In this document: piece by piece, positions 10,144 to 21,230 of the stretch | How the letters are laid out: every line of letters starts with the position of its first letter | Numbering within the stretch: the first letter of the stretch is position 1 | Source of the DNA: Ahaetulla prasina | Taxonomy: Eukaryota; Chordata; Lepidosauria; Squamata; Colubridae | DNA length: 64,000 nucleotides | NCBI RefSeq assembly: GCF_028640845.1 | Contig: NC_080540.1 | Coordinates: 263,285,958-263,349,957, forward strand | Reading direction: 5' to 3' | Made by a program: the position numbers and the translations under genes | The notes under the pieces: model-generated | What the model was told of the DNA's origin: nothing | The model's input: the letters and a program-made list of their open reading frames with translations, nothing else | Database searches by the model: none

Positions 10144-12165
10144 AAGGGAAAAATCAGACTGGGGAAGGCTGTTTTATAAGAAAACATGCTTACCCGATTA
10201 CCATATACCATAATCCCATATAAGAAAGGAAAGAATCACTGCTAAAACGGGATTTCTATCCACACTGAGGAACCGTTTTTTCTTCCCAGTTAACTGTGTC
10301 ACACATTTTTACCAATCAAAATACTAATACTTGGTCAATTAATTTATATAGAAAGCATTATAAGGGCACTATAAGACCCTTATAATGGCAGAAATACTAT
10401 TCGTTTCACAGAGCAAGAGATCCAGTAATTGGAATAAACACATACATTTCTGGGGATCCCATATTTCATCAGAATTTTTTTATTGCAAACTTTGAGTGAA
10501 GAAAAGTCCTTTGTAATTCTGCAACACACAAATATGAATTGAAAAAAAATGTTTCATGCTAGACCAGAGCTGGGACGGGAATATTTATTTTCGTTTTCAG
10601 TGAATATTCCTCTACATGTCTTTTGCTATATACATCCACAGCACTGAACTGTGTGGTGTTAATGCCTTTCACAATTAACTGGGAGATGGCTCAGCTGAGC
10701 TCCCTCTGATATTTTTATAAGTAGTGGTTGCCACTTCATCAAGCTGACACTGGCATGGATTCATCCATGTGGGTTTTTTGGCAACAGTATAGAAGTGGTT
10801 TCCCATTGTCTTCTTCTGGAATACTATTTTGACTTTCCAGTCAAGCCTATAGCCATGGGATTTCCTTATGGTTTCCTATCTAAGTAGCCAGGTCTAATTC
10901 CGCTTACTATTTTTTTTTTAATCGGCAAGTTTAGCATCTGGTGTGGAGTCACTTCTATAGAGGTAATTTGAATGTTCCAGAATTTAAAGAAAATGTGGCC
11001 AGGAATGTCAAATTGAGAAGGAGTAAGCTTTGATTATACATCTGCTTCACTGAAACAATGACACCAGACATCTTATTTGTGGTAACATGTCTGGTACAGC
11101 AACATTTAGGAATGTCCTAGTCAGCTTTTACATCTTCTGTTCTCTTATCAGTGTTTCCTCTTTATATGAATTCTTGATATTTATTATGGAAATACCCAAT
11201 TTCAAATCAATATCTGAAATACTTCTTTTAGGCTTGGGGATACAAAGATTTGATAAGCTTTAAAATGTATTTTAAATTGCTTGAAATAAACAAAAGGACA
11301 AAAAAAATAAGAATGAGTAAATTATTTAGTGGGGGGGGGGACTATTCCAAACCAAAAAACATTTCCACTTTCTAGGTCATTGCTTGGAAGTATTTAGAAG
11401 CATTCTTTACAACCCAAGACATATATTGATAGGAATTATTAATGTAGCAAAACTAGCAAGTAATTATGTTTTATTAATCTTTCATATTAGGATATCTCTA
11501 TTTCTATCTCATCTTTCATACTAACTTTCTGTATCATGTTTCATAGGATATACTCAAATGAATTCTGATACTACAAATATATAAATATTCCTCAGAGAAA
11601 CATATCTTTTTTCCCCCCCTAAGCAGTGTAAAGAGACTGTGAGGCATTTTCAGGTTTTTGCATTTTTTTCAGTATCCATGGGGTTTGTGTGACTATGAGT
11701 AAGGCAAGAGCAAGAATTCTAATCATAGCTGAACTGGTGATTTAAGCAAAAATTATGTGATTTTCATTTTAGTATGTACATTCTTCCCTTTTTAGAATTG
11801 TGATTAGGCATAACCTACTACTTGTCAGTGGCTGAGCTCCATGGAGGTTTTTCTTTCAATACAGCAATTTTGTGGAGTCAGCACATTTTATGTATCATAG
11901 TTCCCAACCAATACTTGGTTAGGTTTTTCTACTAATAGTCCTGCACATGTTTATTTGGTAGCACATGAGCAAAAGATGTGCAGATCTGAGATAGGGCACT
12001 GACATTCCTATTTTGATATGGGGCTTCTACCAGTCCTGGATAGCGAAGCTGATGAACGCCGCACACTGATTGGCATAACTACCCCTAATTATTATTAGAA
12101 ATAATTTTGTGATTGCAGCTGCTCAGTGCTTTGTCTGGGGCTGAAGGGAAGGAACTCCTACGTCA
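10144..12165. other. Unassigned DNA with one possible 5S-like relic
   Basis: Mostly unique-looking AT-rich sequence. A G-run lies at 11330-11340. Around 10765-10910 the minus strand faintly resembles a degraded 5S-rRNA-related repeat (CCTATCTAAGTAGCCAGG against the usual CCCATCCAAGTACTAACCAGG); the match is weak. No gene seen. Confidence 0.35.
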
Positions 12166-12170
12166 ACCTG

Positions 12171-12722
12171 TGTTCTGTTTCCCTCCCCCAATATGCCCAA
12201 CAAAGAGTCAGTCAAAGGCCTTCTTTTCTAGTTTATTTACATAGATAAATGTTCTGGCCACGTCTACCCACGCGCCTGCCAAGTCTCTGGAGATAACTAG
12301 GAAATTATAGATAAGGTAGGAGTTACTTACTAAGATATTCTTCCTTCCATTGAAACAGTTTGCCCACGCAAATTCACTGCTTTGTCCAAGACAAAAAGCC
12401 AGGAAGTTCCGCCTCCTGCTTTTATAGCCTCTCTGCGTGTCACTCCATGACTCATCATTCTTTGACTTTGTCCCAACGCCTCTTCTGCTGCGCGCGCCGG
12501 TCACATCTGCGCAGTCTTGCATCAAGCCAAAATTGTTCTTGGGGCGTTGCCAAATCAGAAGAAGGCCCGGGGGAATCAGGTCTTGCCGGCCCCTCCTTCT
12601 CCCCTTGGCTGGGTGCCAGGGAGGGAGAGGGCCCAGGAGAAGCAGGCCTTGCCAGGTCTTCTTCCTCACTTTCTGAATCATCCAAGTCCAGGAGTCCGAG
12701 TCCAGGAACCTGGGTCACAACA
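12171..12722 (-). mobile_element. Solo LTR, 552 bp, with 5-bp target duplication ACCTG
   Basis: On the minus strand it starts TGTTGTGACCCAGG and ends GGGAAACAGAACA, the TG...CA ends of an LTR. ACCTG is repeated exactly at 12166-12170 and 12723-12727. Inside are a TATA-like CTATAAAAGC and an AATAAA signal. No internal region adjoins it, so it is a solo LTR left by recombination between two LTRs. The second copy at 51832-52382 is the same family. The parental element (Gypsy-like or endogenous retrovirus) cannot be told from the LTR alone. Confidence 0.88.
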
Positions 12723-12762
12723 ACCTGTTTCCCTTGCTTTTGGGCTTTCTACATCCCACCAG

Positions 12763-12830
12763 CAGGTAGTCCTTGACTTACAATCATTCATTAGTAACCA
12801 TATGAAATTACTGAAGTAAGTCACTTTGAA
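12763..12830 (+). mobile_element. Fragment of the GTAGTCC MITE family
   Basis: CAGGTAGTCCTTGACTTAC followed by the next internal block matches the left end of the MITE at 14225. It is cut off after about 68 bp. Confidence 0.6.
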
Positions 12831-13372
12831 AAGAGCCGTTCAAAGGTAGGGCAGAGTCTTGCCTGGCACTTCTTCTACTATCTCAAAGAGTAGGAACGGC
12901 ATTACAAACTATTTCATGTCTTCTCACTTCCTGCTTTACATCCTTGTTGGTCTGCACTAATCTCATCAATTTCCTAAGCCAAGACTCCTTGCTTTGCGTA
13001 TCAGGATGGTGAATGGTTACCTTATTTTAATAAACTGTGCATACAAGAAACATATCACTCTTTGTCTTCTTTTGTTTATAAACAAATACATGATGGTATA
13101 ATGTAGTCCCAGGAAACACTACACCAGGCAGGACAGACTTGGGTGAGAAGCAGAGAATAAGGAGAATTGAAAAAGCTATATTTACAATGGTTATGTTGTG
13201 AGTTGTAAATTAACCTGTAAACATTCAACAAGTTTCAGAAAACAAGGTCCTCAAGTCTTCAATTCTGGCTCTGAATAAAGAGAAATTATGTTAACAATAG
13301 TTGTAATGTAATGGTCTTATGGAGAACAGCTTGTAGATCTACGTCCATCTCTCCAAAATAGTAAATTTGTGT
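12831..13372. other. Unassigned DNA
   Basis: Nothing recognised on either strand. Confidence 0.45.
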
Positions 13373-13380
13373 GGGCACAC

Positions 13381-13648
13381 CAGGGGTGAAATCCAGCAGG
13401 TTCTGACAGGTTCTGGAGAACCGGTAGTGGAAATTTTGAGCAGTTTGGAGAACCGGTAAATACCACCTCTGGCTGATCCCAGAGTGGGGTGGGAATGGAG
13501 ATTTTGCAATATCCTTCCCCCAGGAGTGGGGAGGGGAATGGGCATTTTGCAGTATCCTTCCTCTGCCACGCCCACCAAGCCACACCACGCCCCCCCCCCA
13601 AGCCACGGCCACAGAACCGGTAGCAAAAAAAATTAGATTTCACCCATG
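13381..13648 (+). mobile_element. Non-autonomous hAT element, CAGGGGTGAAAT family
   Basis: Begins CAGGGGTGAAATCC and ends ATTTCACCCATG. Exact 8-bp copies GGGCACAC flank it (13373-13380 and 13649-13656). The body contains CCGGTAG near both ends and a C-run of about nine. No transposase. A related copy lies at 52898 and a longer member of the same TIR group at 55318. Confidence 0.88.
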
Positions 13649-13696
13649 GGGCACACTACTGAAAATGGGCATACACACACACTCTAACACTGTATG

Positions 13697-13765
13697 ACTA
13701 TTGATTATTGATTATTGATTATTAATAAATGCAATGATTATTAATAAATGCAATGATTATTATTT
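13697..13765. repeat. Simple repeat, TGATTAT and AATAAATGC units
   Basis: Several tandem TTGATTA units are followed by a duplicated ATTAATAAATGCAATG unit. Low complexity. Confidence 0.7.
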
Positions 13766-14224
13766 ATAATTACTTCTCATACTATAGAACCATTACTATT
13801 ATCAGTACTATCAGTAATAATATTGTAGCAGTTTTACTGCACAAAGAGTATTATACAGTCACTATGTCACTCATTTAACAGGTTAATATAGTGGATTTGC
13901 ACTTTAATTTAATATTATATTCACTCTAAGTTATTTTCATGCAGATCATATTCAGAATGCAGTTTGAAGAATCAGTGGATAAAAAAAGACCAAACGAAAA
14001 TCCTTCTTTCTGGCACTGAATGATAAAGACTCTAGGCTCAGATTTAAAATTAGGAATAGATGTATAATAAAGTTAAATGAATAGTTAAAACTCTTGATAC
14101 TACCAGCATTTCCAGGGCAAGGCAAGCCTTTATTTTGCTGATCTTTGCTTTTCTATATCAGTAATACTGTTCCTTCCAGGATTCAGTACTAAAAAATGTA
14201 GATGAATTCAGAAATTAGAACATA

Positions 14225-14609
14225 CAAGTAGTCCTCAATTTACAACATTTTGTTTAATGACCATTCAAACTTACAACTGAAAGAAGTCACTTATGATCAG
14301 TTGTCACATTTACGACTGTTGCAGCATGGTCACCTGATCAAAATTTAAACACCTGGCAACTGACCCATATTTATGATGGCTGCAGTGTCCCTAGTTATGT
14401 GATTCCCTCTCTGCGACCTTCTGACAAGCAATGTCAATGGGAAATCCAGATTTATTTAACAACCGTGTTATTAAGTTAACAACTGCAGTGGTTCACTCAA
14501 CAAACATGACGAGAAAAATTGTAAAATGGGGCAAAACTCACTTATCAAATTTCTCACTTAGCAACATAAATGTTGGGCTCCATTGTGATCGTAAATCAAG
14601 GACTACCTG
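14225..14609 (+). mobile_element. TA-flanked MITE, best copy of the GTAGTCC family
   Basis: The 385-bp element begins CAAGTAGTCCTCAATTTAC and ends GTAAATCAAGGACTACCTG, a terminal inverted repeat of about 20 bp. TA occurs immediately outside both ends (14223-14224, 14610-14611), which fits a Tc1/mariner-type target duplication. Internal blocks (GACCTTCTGACAAGCAATG, AAAATGGGGCAAAACTCAC) recur in the diverged copies at 7309 and 23111. No open frame that could be a transposase. Confidence 0.7.
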
Positions 14610-14842
14610 TATTGAAAAATAAATAGCATAAATAAAAAGCAAAAAGCTGGATTGTTTTCTAGATTTGCTCTTTTGGCTCCAGGTCTTCTCTTCTTTCAGT
14701 GAAATTAATGAATCTGAATCCTAAACTGTCATAAGGGAACACCTCCCCCCTCCCCACTTCACATCTTTTGCTGGCTACTGCTAGTGGAACCACAACTTTC
14801 ATTCCTGGCCATCAAAGGATCACAAGGTTGGGCAGTTAGATT

Positions 14843-14987
14843 AGAATTCTTTATTGGCCAAGTGTGATTGGATACACAAGGTGCATATGCTCTCAGTGTA
14901 CATAAAAAGAAAAGATACATTCATCAAGAATCATAAGGTATAACACTTAATGATAGTTATAGGGTACAAATAAGCAATCAAATCATA
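14843..14987 (-). pseudogene. CR1/L3 LINE 3' end, antisense
   Basis: On the minus strand this reads TTGCTTATTTGTACCC, then TATCTTTTC, then GAGAGCATATGCACC and CAATCACACTTGGCC, and ends in AATAAAGAATTCT. It is the 3' UTR of the L3-type CR1 LINE that also occurs at 14988, 39285, 56315 and 62945. No coding part. It lies head-to-head with the next copy. Confidence 0.85.
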
Positions 14988-15311
14988 CTATCACCCATCT
15001 CCTTCCACTATATGACTATATGACTGTACCTTTGTTGCTTGTATCTTTATTATTTATATTTATATTGATTATTTCCTGATTGCTTATTTGTACCCTATGA
15101 CTATCATTAAGTGTTGTATCATTAAGTGTTAAATTTGTACCCTATGACTATCATTGTGTTGTACCTTGATGAAGGTATCTTTTCTTTTATGTACTCTGAG
15201 AGCATATGCACCAAGACAAATTCCTTGTGAGTCCAATCACACTTGGCCAATAAAATATTCTATTCTATTCTATTCTATTCTATTCTATTCTATTCTATTC
15301 TATTCTATTCT
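14988..15311 (+). pseudogene. CR1/L3 LINE 3' end with (ATTCT)n tail
   Basis: Contains the L3 3' UTR: CATCTCCTTCCACT, CTTATTTGTACCCTATGAC, GAGAGCATATGCACCAAGAC, CCAATCACACTTGGCCAATA. It ends in about eleven TATTC units (15256-15311). A segment of the UTR (TGTACCCTATGACTATCATT) is duplicated inside. The copy has no ORF. In snakes these LINE ends are known to seed pentanucleotide microsatellites. Confidence 0.88.
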
Positions 15312-16522
15312 AGGAAATAATCGATATAAATCATATCTGGAGGTCAGGTAAGGTACCTTTTCATCTGAACTGCTGAGTCTAGATCTGATTTCTTTTTTTA
15401 GAGCCTTAGCCAATAATAATAATAAAATAAATCCACATTTGTTTCCTTTAAGGAAACACCCTCCTTCACTACGTTCTTTTCCTTTTAAATATTCCAAACA
15501 GGGAATGCTAGTGTTTTAGAACTTTTATTACTGAAGTATAAAATACCTATGATTTTCTTTTGCTTCCTTAACCAGCAAATGATGTGGTAAGATTGTGGGT
15601 AGTGGCAGCCTGTGGAACAGAATCATTTTAATTTGTCCCATCTGGCATATTAACATTAATAAAAGATGTTTAAAAAGAGAGATGCTTTGAAAGGCTTTCA
15701 CCTACTGATTTAACAAGATAATAAGAAAAGCTTGCAATCTGCTGCTCAATCTAACTGATAAGAATAAGAAGGAGCTTAAGATGATGCCCAGGGAGATTAA
15801 CCTCTGAATCACTGATATTAAAAAGCCTGCTGATTTCAAGCCAGGAGTGGAAAAATTAGTTCTTAAAAACCACTTATTTTTGATTAATTGAGTAAATCCA
15901 TCTATGCAGAATGTATATAAAGCTAATTTAAACAATATTGCCAACCATCTAGGGATATTTAGGCAACCAGGTCACTGCAAAAATTTGAGCATTCTTAACC
16001 TCAGAAATCGTGCACAAAGGAAACCTCATGCTGTGTTATTAACAACTCTTTAATTGTCCCATTAACATTTAACTATCAAAGACTTCTATTTTAAGACTAC
16101 ACTGAGGGAGTAGAAAACAATATTAACTCCACTGGCACAGTTATACCCAAAGTTATTGTAGTTATTTGGATTAAAATTTTCTGTGCCTGTTAGCTTTCTG
16201 GGAAAGGTAGAGTTATTTGCTGCTACGGTATAGTACTCTGTTAAAAATGGGTGAGGATGCTACAGTTACCTATCCCTTAGGAACAACTTCAAACAATTAC
16301 AACACTGAGAAAGTAAGGTCTGTTTAGAAATGATATTATATAAACATTTCTCTACTGTTACAAGCTTCCTTCAGTTTAAACCAAGTTAACTGGTATAGAG
16401 ACAGATGAAAATGAATTGTACTATGAATTCTATCATGAATTTAAGTATTTCATCTTAAAATAAATGAAGTTGAAATCTACAACAGATCCATGAAGGGAAT
16501 ATATTGATCAAAATGAAGTTAG

Positions 16523-16527
<5 letters not shown>
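15312..16527. other. Unassigned DNA
   Basis: No gene or repeat family recognised. Confidence 0.45.
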
Positions 16528-16607
<80 letters not shown>

Positions 16608-16715
16608 AACAACAACAACAACAACAACAGAGTTGGAAGGGATCTTGGAGGTCTTCTAGTCCAACCCCCTGCCCAGGCAAGAAACCCTATACCACTACAC
16701 CACAATGGAAGTGGT
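16528..16715 (-). repeat. (ATA)n(ACA)n microsatellite at the end of a CR1-type tail
   Basis: Trinucleotide runs at 16528-16628 are followed by GAGTTGGAAGGGATCTTGG and TCTAGTCCAACCCCCTGCCC. The reverse complement is the classic CR1 3' end (GGTTGGACTAGA...CCCTTCCAAC). On the minus strand it is preceded by GTGTAGTGGTATAGGG, so it is either a CR1 LINE end or a SINE using that tail. Confidence 0.75.
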
Positions 16716-18198
16716 ACGGATTTTCTAAAAACAAGATGGGGGCAAGGGAGTTTTTAAGTTTTAAAAAGAGCGACATGTTTACCATAGCTCTTGATTCCTA
16801 GAAAGTGCTAGACAGCCTTTGCATTGTGCTTCCTATGGCCATTCCCTAGTGGTATGGGCAGTCCAGGAAATGCCAGGAAAGAAAATTCTACATTGGAATG
16901 GAAATATTGATATGCATGTTATTGTTAGTTGGTTGGCCACATAGGATATACAAGTCATATTTCTCACTTTCCTTTGTGTACATGAGGCCTTCTAAGGGAG
17001 AGTGGGGAAAGGGCGGGGGAGCAAGGGAGGGAGGGGAGGGGAGGGATGAGTGGGAGAGGTGAAAGAGAAAAACATACAGATAACTAGAAGTCAAAGCAAA
17101 CACAGTGGAGACATAGCAATGCCATTTCATAAACACAAATGTCTTTGTGTCTGGATGTCTGGATTGTACTAGTGTTGTGCCTAATTTGCCTTCTGCCTAT
17201 GTTTTTCAAACATTCCTATTATTTTGATTGAAAAGAAATTGTGCTTTTTGTTTTCACAGAACACAGCAAACTTAGAGGACTTTTATGGGTGGAGCAGGGA
17301 GTCCTTTCACTTTAGTCATGAGATGGTCCAAGGGAGCGTGTCATTGTCATATTTCATTATATGAACATCTCCCTGGCAACCTGCAGTGTCCCTGGCTTCC
17401 CACACTTCAATTACATCCCAAGAGACAAATCATAAAAGATTTCCTCATATGGAGGAGGATTTTTTTTTTAAGATCAGAAACTAAGGACAGCCAGAGAAAT
17501 TGCAGAATGGCCAATATGAGCAGCAGTCTCTCCTCCTTTGCTCACCAAGGCAAATCAAAAGTTCTTGTAGAATGAAGTAGAAAAACAGTTACCTCTCTCA
17601 CAAGAGAAGAAAACTTTCAGGAAAATGGAGAAAAGATTTCAGCACAGTTGTTACAGAGATTTTAATCCTGATATGTATTCAGCACTTGTGTCCAATTCTA
17701 TTATTCTGAAATGTTGCCAGTACATTCTTTTCTTACAATTCCATGTAACTCCATTTCTATCTTCTCCTCCTCTTCCTCCTCCTCCTATTTTACAGTCCAT
17801 ATCCAAATCTTGGGATCCCCCTCCTAAACTCAAATATGGTTCATGTTAAAGGATGATCAGCTTATGTTTGCCAACCCACCCTATTTATCTATCAACTGCT
17901 AAAGCGTTGTCTTTTCTTCTCTGCAACAAGAGGACAAAAAAAAAAAAAAAGACAAGAGAACTGCTTGCTGTTACAAAAATCAGAACCTTCCTTCTGTGCT
18001 GAGAACAAGAACAAAGGTGTACTACCAGGAAGAGCACAAATGTTAATAAAGCTTCAGGAACTGAAAATCTGAACATAAGATACTAATTATCCAGCTTAGT
18101 TTTCTCTGTATTTATATTTGTATTTAGATGTGACTCTTGATTTCAGATTTCTGAAAGGCCGCTTTCTAGGGTAGAACATTTTTGTTTTCTACCAATTG
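16716..18198. other. Unassigned DNA with a G-rich tract
   Basis: No gene recognised. A run of GGG triplets separated by single A at 17025-17045 fits the quadruplex pattern. Short poly-A/T and (TCC)n stretches lie at 17760-17790 and 17936-17950. Confidence 0.45.
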
Positions 18199-18432
18199 AG
18201 CCACTGAGGCGCAGTGGTTAGAGCGCAGTACTGCAGGCTATTTCTGCTGATCTCTGGCTGCAAGCTGTTCGGCAGTTCAAATCTCACCAGGCTCAATATT
18301 GACTCAGCCTTCCATTCTTCCGAGGTCAGTAAAATGAGGACCCAGATTGTTGGAGGCAATATTCTGACTCTGTAAACCGCTTAGCACTATGAAGCTGTAT
18401 ATAAGTCTAAGCGCTACTGCTATTGCTATTTT
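18199..18432 (+). repeat. Sauria-type SINE
   Basis: The head GCGCAGTGGTTAGAGCGCAG is the Sauria A-box region, with a B-box-like AGTTCAAATCTCACC further on. The body has TTGACTCAGCCTTCC and AAAATGAGGACCCAGATTGT. The end AGTCTAAGCGCTACTGCTAT with repeated GCTATT is the Sauria tail. Sauria SINEs are specific to squamates and are thought to use BovB LINEs. Directly followed by an antisense CR1 tail. Confidence 0.85.
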
Positions 18433-18449
18433 CAAGATGGGATGGAACA

Positions 18450-18525
18450 TTCAGTAACAGTAACAGAGTTGGAAGGGACCTTGGAGGTCATCTAGTCCAA
18501 CCTCCTGCTGACACAGGAGAGAGTT
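18450..18525 (-). repeat. CR1-type 3' tail, antisense
   Basis: GTAACAGAGTTGGAAGGGAC and CTAGTCCAACCTCCTGC are the reverse complement of the CR1 LINE 3' end. Only the tail and a few tens of bases are recognisable. Confidence 0.75.
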
Positions 18526-19825
18526 GATCTGTTTTTTCTTCCTTTTCTGTCCAAGTATGGCCGCTGTGAGTGACTGAGTGCATCATTATATATCTCAAAA
18601 CAGCCTTTAGCATTCTACTTTTTCTGGTAAGCAGCTGCAAATTTTCATGCAGACAAAACAAAATCTGCTTATGCATTTGGTAATTTTAAAAATCATTAAT
18701 GGGTTACTTTGGTCTTGCTCTCTAAAATGACTGAAAGGTTGAATGGAGCTGCAAAAGGGATCCACAAAAAAGAGTTTTCCCATATAGAAAATTTAGTGCC
18801 TGTCTAGAATTAAACCAGAGCAGGATTCTTTTTTTGTGATTTCAAAGCACATAGCTCCATTCTTGAAATCCTATCCTGCCCTACTTAATGCCCTTGCTAT
18901 TCCAGTATGGAGAAGAGGGGAAACTGGACCCGACAATCTTATACAGTAGCTCTGTAATATGCTTCACAAGTGGCTGGGACTAAGACCTATTTTCATCTGT
19001 TTCTAAGGCACTAAATTTTTTCATCAGGAAACAATGGATCACATCACCAAATATATGAAATATACATGAAAATAATTTTGCTTCAGGAAAAAAAATCTGT
19101 TTTGTGAACACAGTAATTTCCATTAGCAGCATAAATAGAATGCCGAGAAGAAAATGATAACAATGAAACAATGCTGGTAACATCATGGTGACAATGCTGA
19201 GACAGTAAGAATAGAGGGTATGGCTGTTTACTGAAAGTATAGGTTTTTATTTAGCATATCTATTTTCATCCAGTTGTACAGAATATATATTCTAAATGCA
19301 TTTGGACCTGCAATTTGAGCAGGCCTGACAAAGATTCATAAAGAGATGAGTAGAGTGTTCAATAGAGAAGACTGAAACACCCAGCAAATTAGCTCCACAA
19401 ACAAAGGTAGCTTTGTGCATGCATTTCCAGAATATTATGCCACATGGCAACATCCTCGTTCATCTGCTCTTTGCTTATTTTACTTATATCCAAATTTTTG
19501 GTCCCAGTAGGTCTCAAAACAACTTAAAAACAAGGTTGCATTTCCTGCCTCCTGATGTCACCTGTTAATTCACACTGAGTTGTCAGAGGCATGCCAGCAT
19601 GAAGTTCTGAAGCTAAGCAAGATTTCTAAGGCAACTTACAATATATTAAAAAGTGGTTAAAAGGATGAAAAAGAGAAAAAAAATCAGGTTACAATTAAAT
19701 TAAAAACAGAAAATATAACTAAGCCTATTATGGGTTAATTACTTATGGTTTTCCATATTGCATAATTCCAGCTGCAGGGATTTGCAAAACATTGTTTATG
19801 ATTAATGAGCTGCGGTTAATGATCC
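18526..19825. other. Unassigned DNA with a possible 5S-like relic
   Basis: No gene recognised. At 19595-19635, GAAGTTCTGAAGCTAAGCAA resembles the conserved GGAAGCTAAGCAGGG block of 5S rRNA-derived repeats; the remainder is too diverged to be sure. Confidence 0.3.
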
Positions 19826-20050
19826 GTGGTAGCACAGTGGTTAGAATGCAGGCTACTTCTGCTGACTGCTGGCTACTTCTGCTGACTGCTTGGCAGATTG
19901 AATCTCACCATCCTCACCATCCTTCAGAGGTAAAATGTAAGTAAAAGGAGAACCAAGTTTGTTGGGGCCAATATGCTGACTCTGTAAACTGCTTAGAGAG
20001 GTCTGTAAAGCACTTTGAAGCGGTATATAAGTCTAAGTGCTATTGCTATT
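19826..20050 (+). repeat. Sauria-type SINE, with internal duplication
   Basis: Contains TAGCACAGTGGTTAGAATGC, CTGACTCTGTAAACTGCTTA and the tail AAGTCTAAGTGCTATTGC. The segment GGCTACTTCTGCTGACTGCT is duplicated in tandem near 19850-19890. Several short deletions relative to the copy at 18199. Confidence 0.85.
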
Positions 20051-20118
20051 AAGAGTATCTGGAAGCATCAGCCGATGCAAAATGTGGCGGCATCTGCAGT
20101 TATGTGTAGCCCTACAAT

Positions 20119-20502
20119 CACGATGGCAAACCTATGGCACGCGTGCCGGAAGTGGCATGCAGAGCCATCTCTATGGGAATGCCAACCGTTGCCTGTTGCT
20201 CTTCTGGGATCTGGCGCGCACATGCGTGTTGACCAGCTGGTCTTTGCATGTGCGAGAGCACCAGAAACCAGAATAGTTCCCTGGTATTCATGCACGCACC
20301 AGGAAGCTGAGCTTCCAGTTTCCAGAAACCGGAAGACCATGTGACTGGTGCACATGCACCCACTAAAAACCGGAAGCTCGGCTTCCTGGCATGCACATGC
20401 CAGCCGGGAAACTGCTCTTCTGCTCTTCTGGTTTCCAGCACTCCACACGTGCGCGTGTGCTCCCATTTCAGCACTTGGTGCCGAAAAGGTTAGCCAACAC
20501 TG
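20119..20502 (-). mobile_element. Non-autonomous hAT element, about 384 bp
   Basis: The left end CACGATGGCAAACCTATGGC and the right end (minus strand CAGTGTTGGCTAACCTTTTC) form an imperfect terminal inverted repeat. Flanks CCCTACAA (20110-20117) and CCCTAGAA (20503-20510) agree at 7 of 8 positions, with one extra base at the left. The interior is GC- and CpG-rich compared with its surroundings and holds internal inverted pieces (GGAAGCTGAGCTTCC). Open frames there are shadows of this CpG-rich repeat. Confidence 0.75.
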
Positions 20503-20794
20503 CCCTAGAATGACAAACATTGCACTTCAGCTATGTGAGCTGCATTGATTACCAGTTTGCTTCCCAGTCAGTTCTGGTTTTGACCTGGAAAGACCTATAG
20601 GGCATGGAGCCGGGTTATTTTTAAGAATGTATCTTACAGACATTAATTTTCTGCTTTTATTAATCAAATGTTGAAATCTTTTATAATTTTCCTGCTTCAT
20701 ATATGGTGGCAATCATGACACCTTCACTTTCAAATAAGTACTATGAAATGTGTCCCATTTATAATTTTTCTTTCATGATATAAAGTAAGTGACT

Positions 20795-20870
20795 ACTTTG
20801 TGTTGTTTATTATATTTCTATGCCACCACAGTTCTTAAGAACTCGTGGTAATGCACAGTTAAAACACATT
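20795..20870 (-). repeat. Possible old LINE 3' end
   Basis: TTTATTATATTTCTATGCCACC followed by an acquired gap resembles the antisense tail of an old L2-like element. Weak match. Confidence 0.3.
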
Positions 20871-20978
20871 ACAATAGTTCAAGAAATCATCACCATCAGA
20901 CTAAGCCAATGAAGCCACATGTTAAAAGCTAACATAACTTTATAAGATAACTGATGTCTGCCAACTAATATGCTCTAT

Positions 20979-21077
20979 GCGCAGTGTTTCCCAACCTTGG
21001 CCACTTCAAGATGTCTGGACTTCAACTTCCGGAAGTTGAAGTCTAGACGTCTTGAACTGGCCAAGGTTGAGAAACTG
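20979..21077. mobile_element. hAT palindromic MITE
   Basis: CAGTGTTTCCCAACCTTGGCC and its near complement GGCCAAGGTTGAGAAACTG bracket a hairpin centred on CTTCCGGAAG. The 8-mer TGCTCTAT occurs exactly at 20971-20978 and 21078-21085, a credible target duplication if the three bases GCG belong to the element. The right copy overlaps the target of the next MITE. Confidence 0.7.
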
Positions 21078-21087
21078 TGCTCTATAG

Positions 21088-21222
21088 CAGGGGTCTCCAA
21101 CCTTGGCAACTTTAAGCCTGGTGGACTTCAAGTCCCAGAATTCCCCAGCCAGCTTTGCTGGCTGGGGGATTCTGGGAGTTGAAGTCCACCAGGCTTAAAG
21201 TTGCCAAGGTTGGAGACCCCTG
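21088..21222. mobile_element. hAT palindromic MITE with exact target duplication CTCTATAG
   Basis: The 135-bp element begins CAGGGGTCTCCAACCTTGGC and ends with its complement GGTTGGAGACCCCTG. The whole element is an almost perfect palindrome around AGCCAGCTTTGCTGGCT. CTCTATAG is repeated exactly at 21080-21087 and 21223-21230. No coding capacity. The near-perfect symmetry implies a young copy. Confidence 0.9.
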
Positions 21223-21230
21223 CTCTATAG

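Noticed and set aside
15256..15311. Regular pentamer array considered as a CRISPR-like or satellite array.
   Set aside because: Unit of 5 bp without spacers, directly attached to a LINE end; it is a microsatellite.
16508..16705. Open frame encoding a long leucine run on the minus strand.
   Set aside because: It is only the (ATA)n(ACA)n microsatellite read in one frame.
20015..20548. Overlapping open frames on both strands, up to 150 codons.
   Set aside because: They lie in a CpG-rich hAT element with terminal repeats and target duplications; no protein family features.
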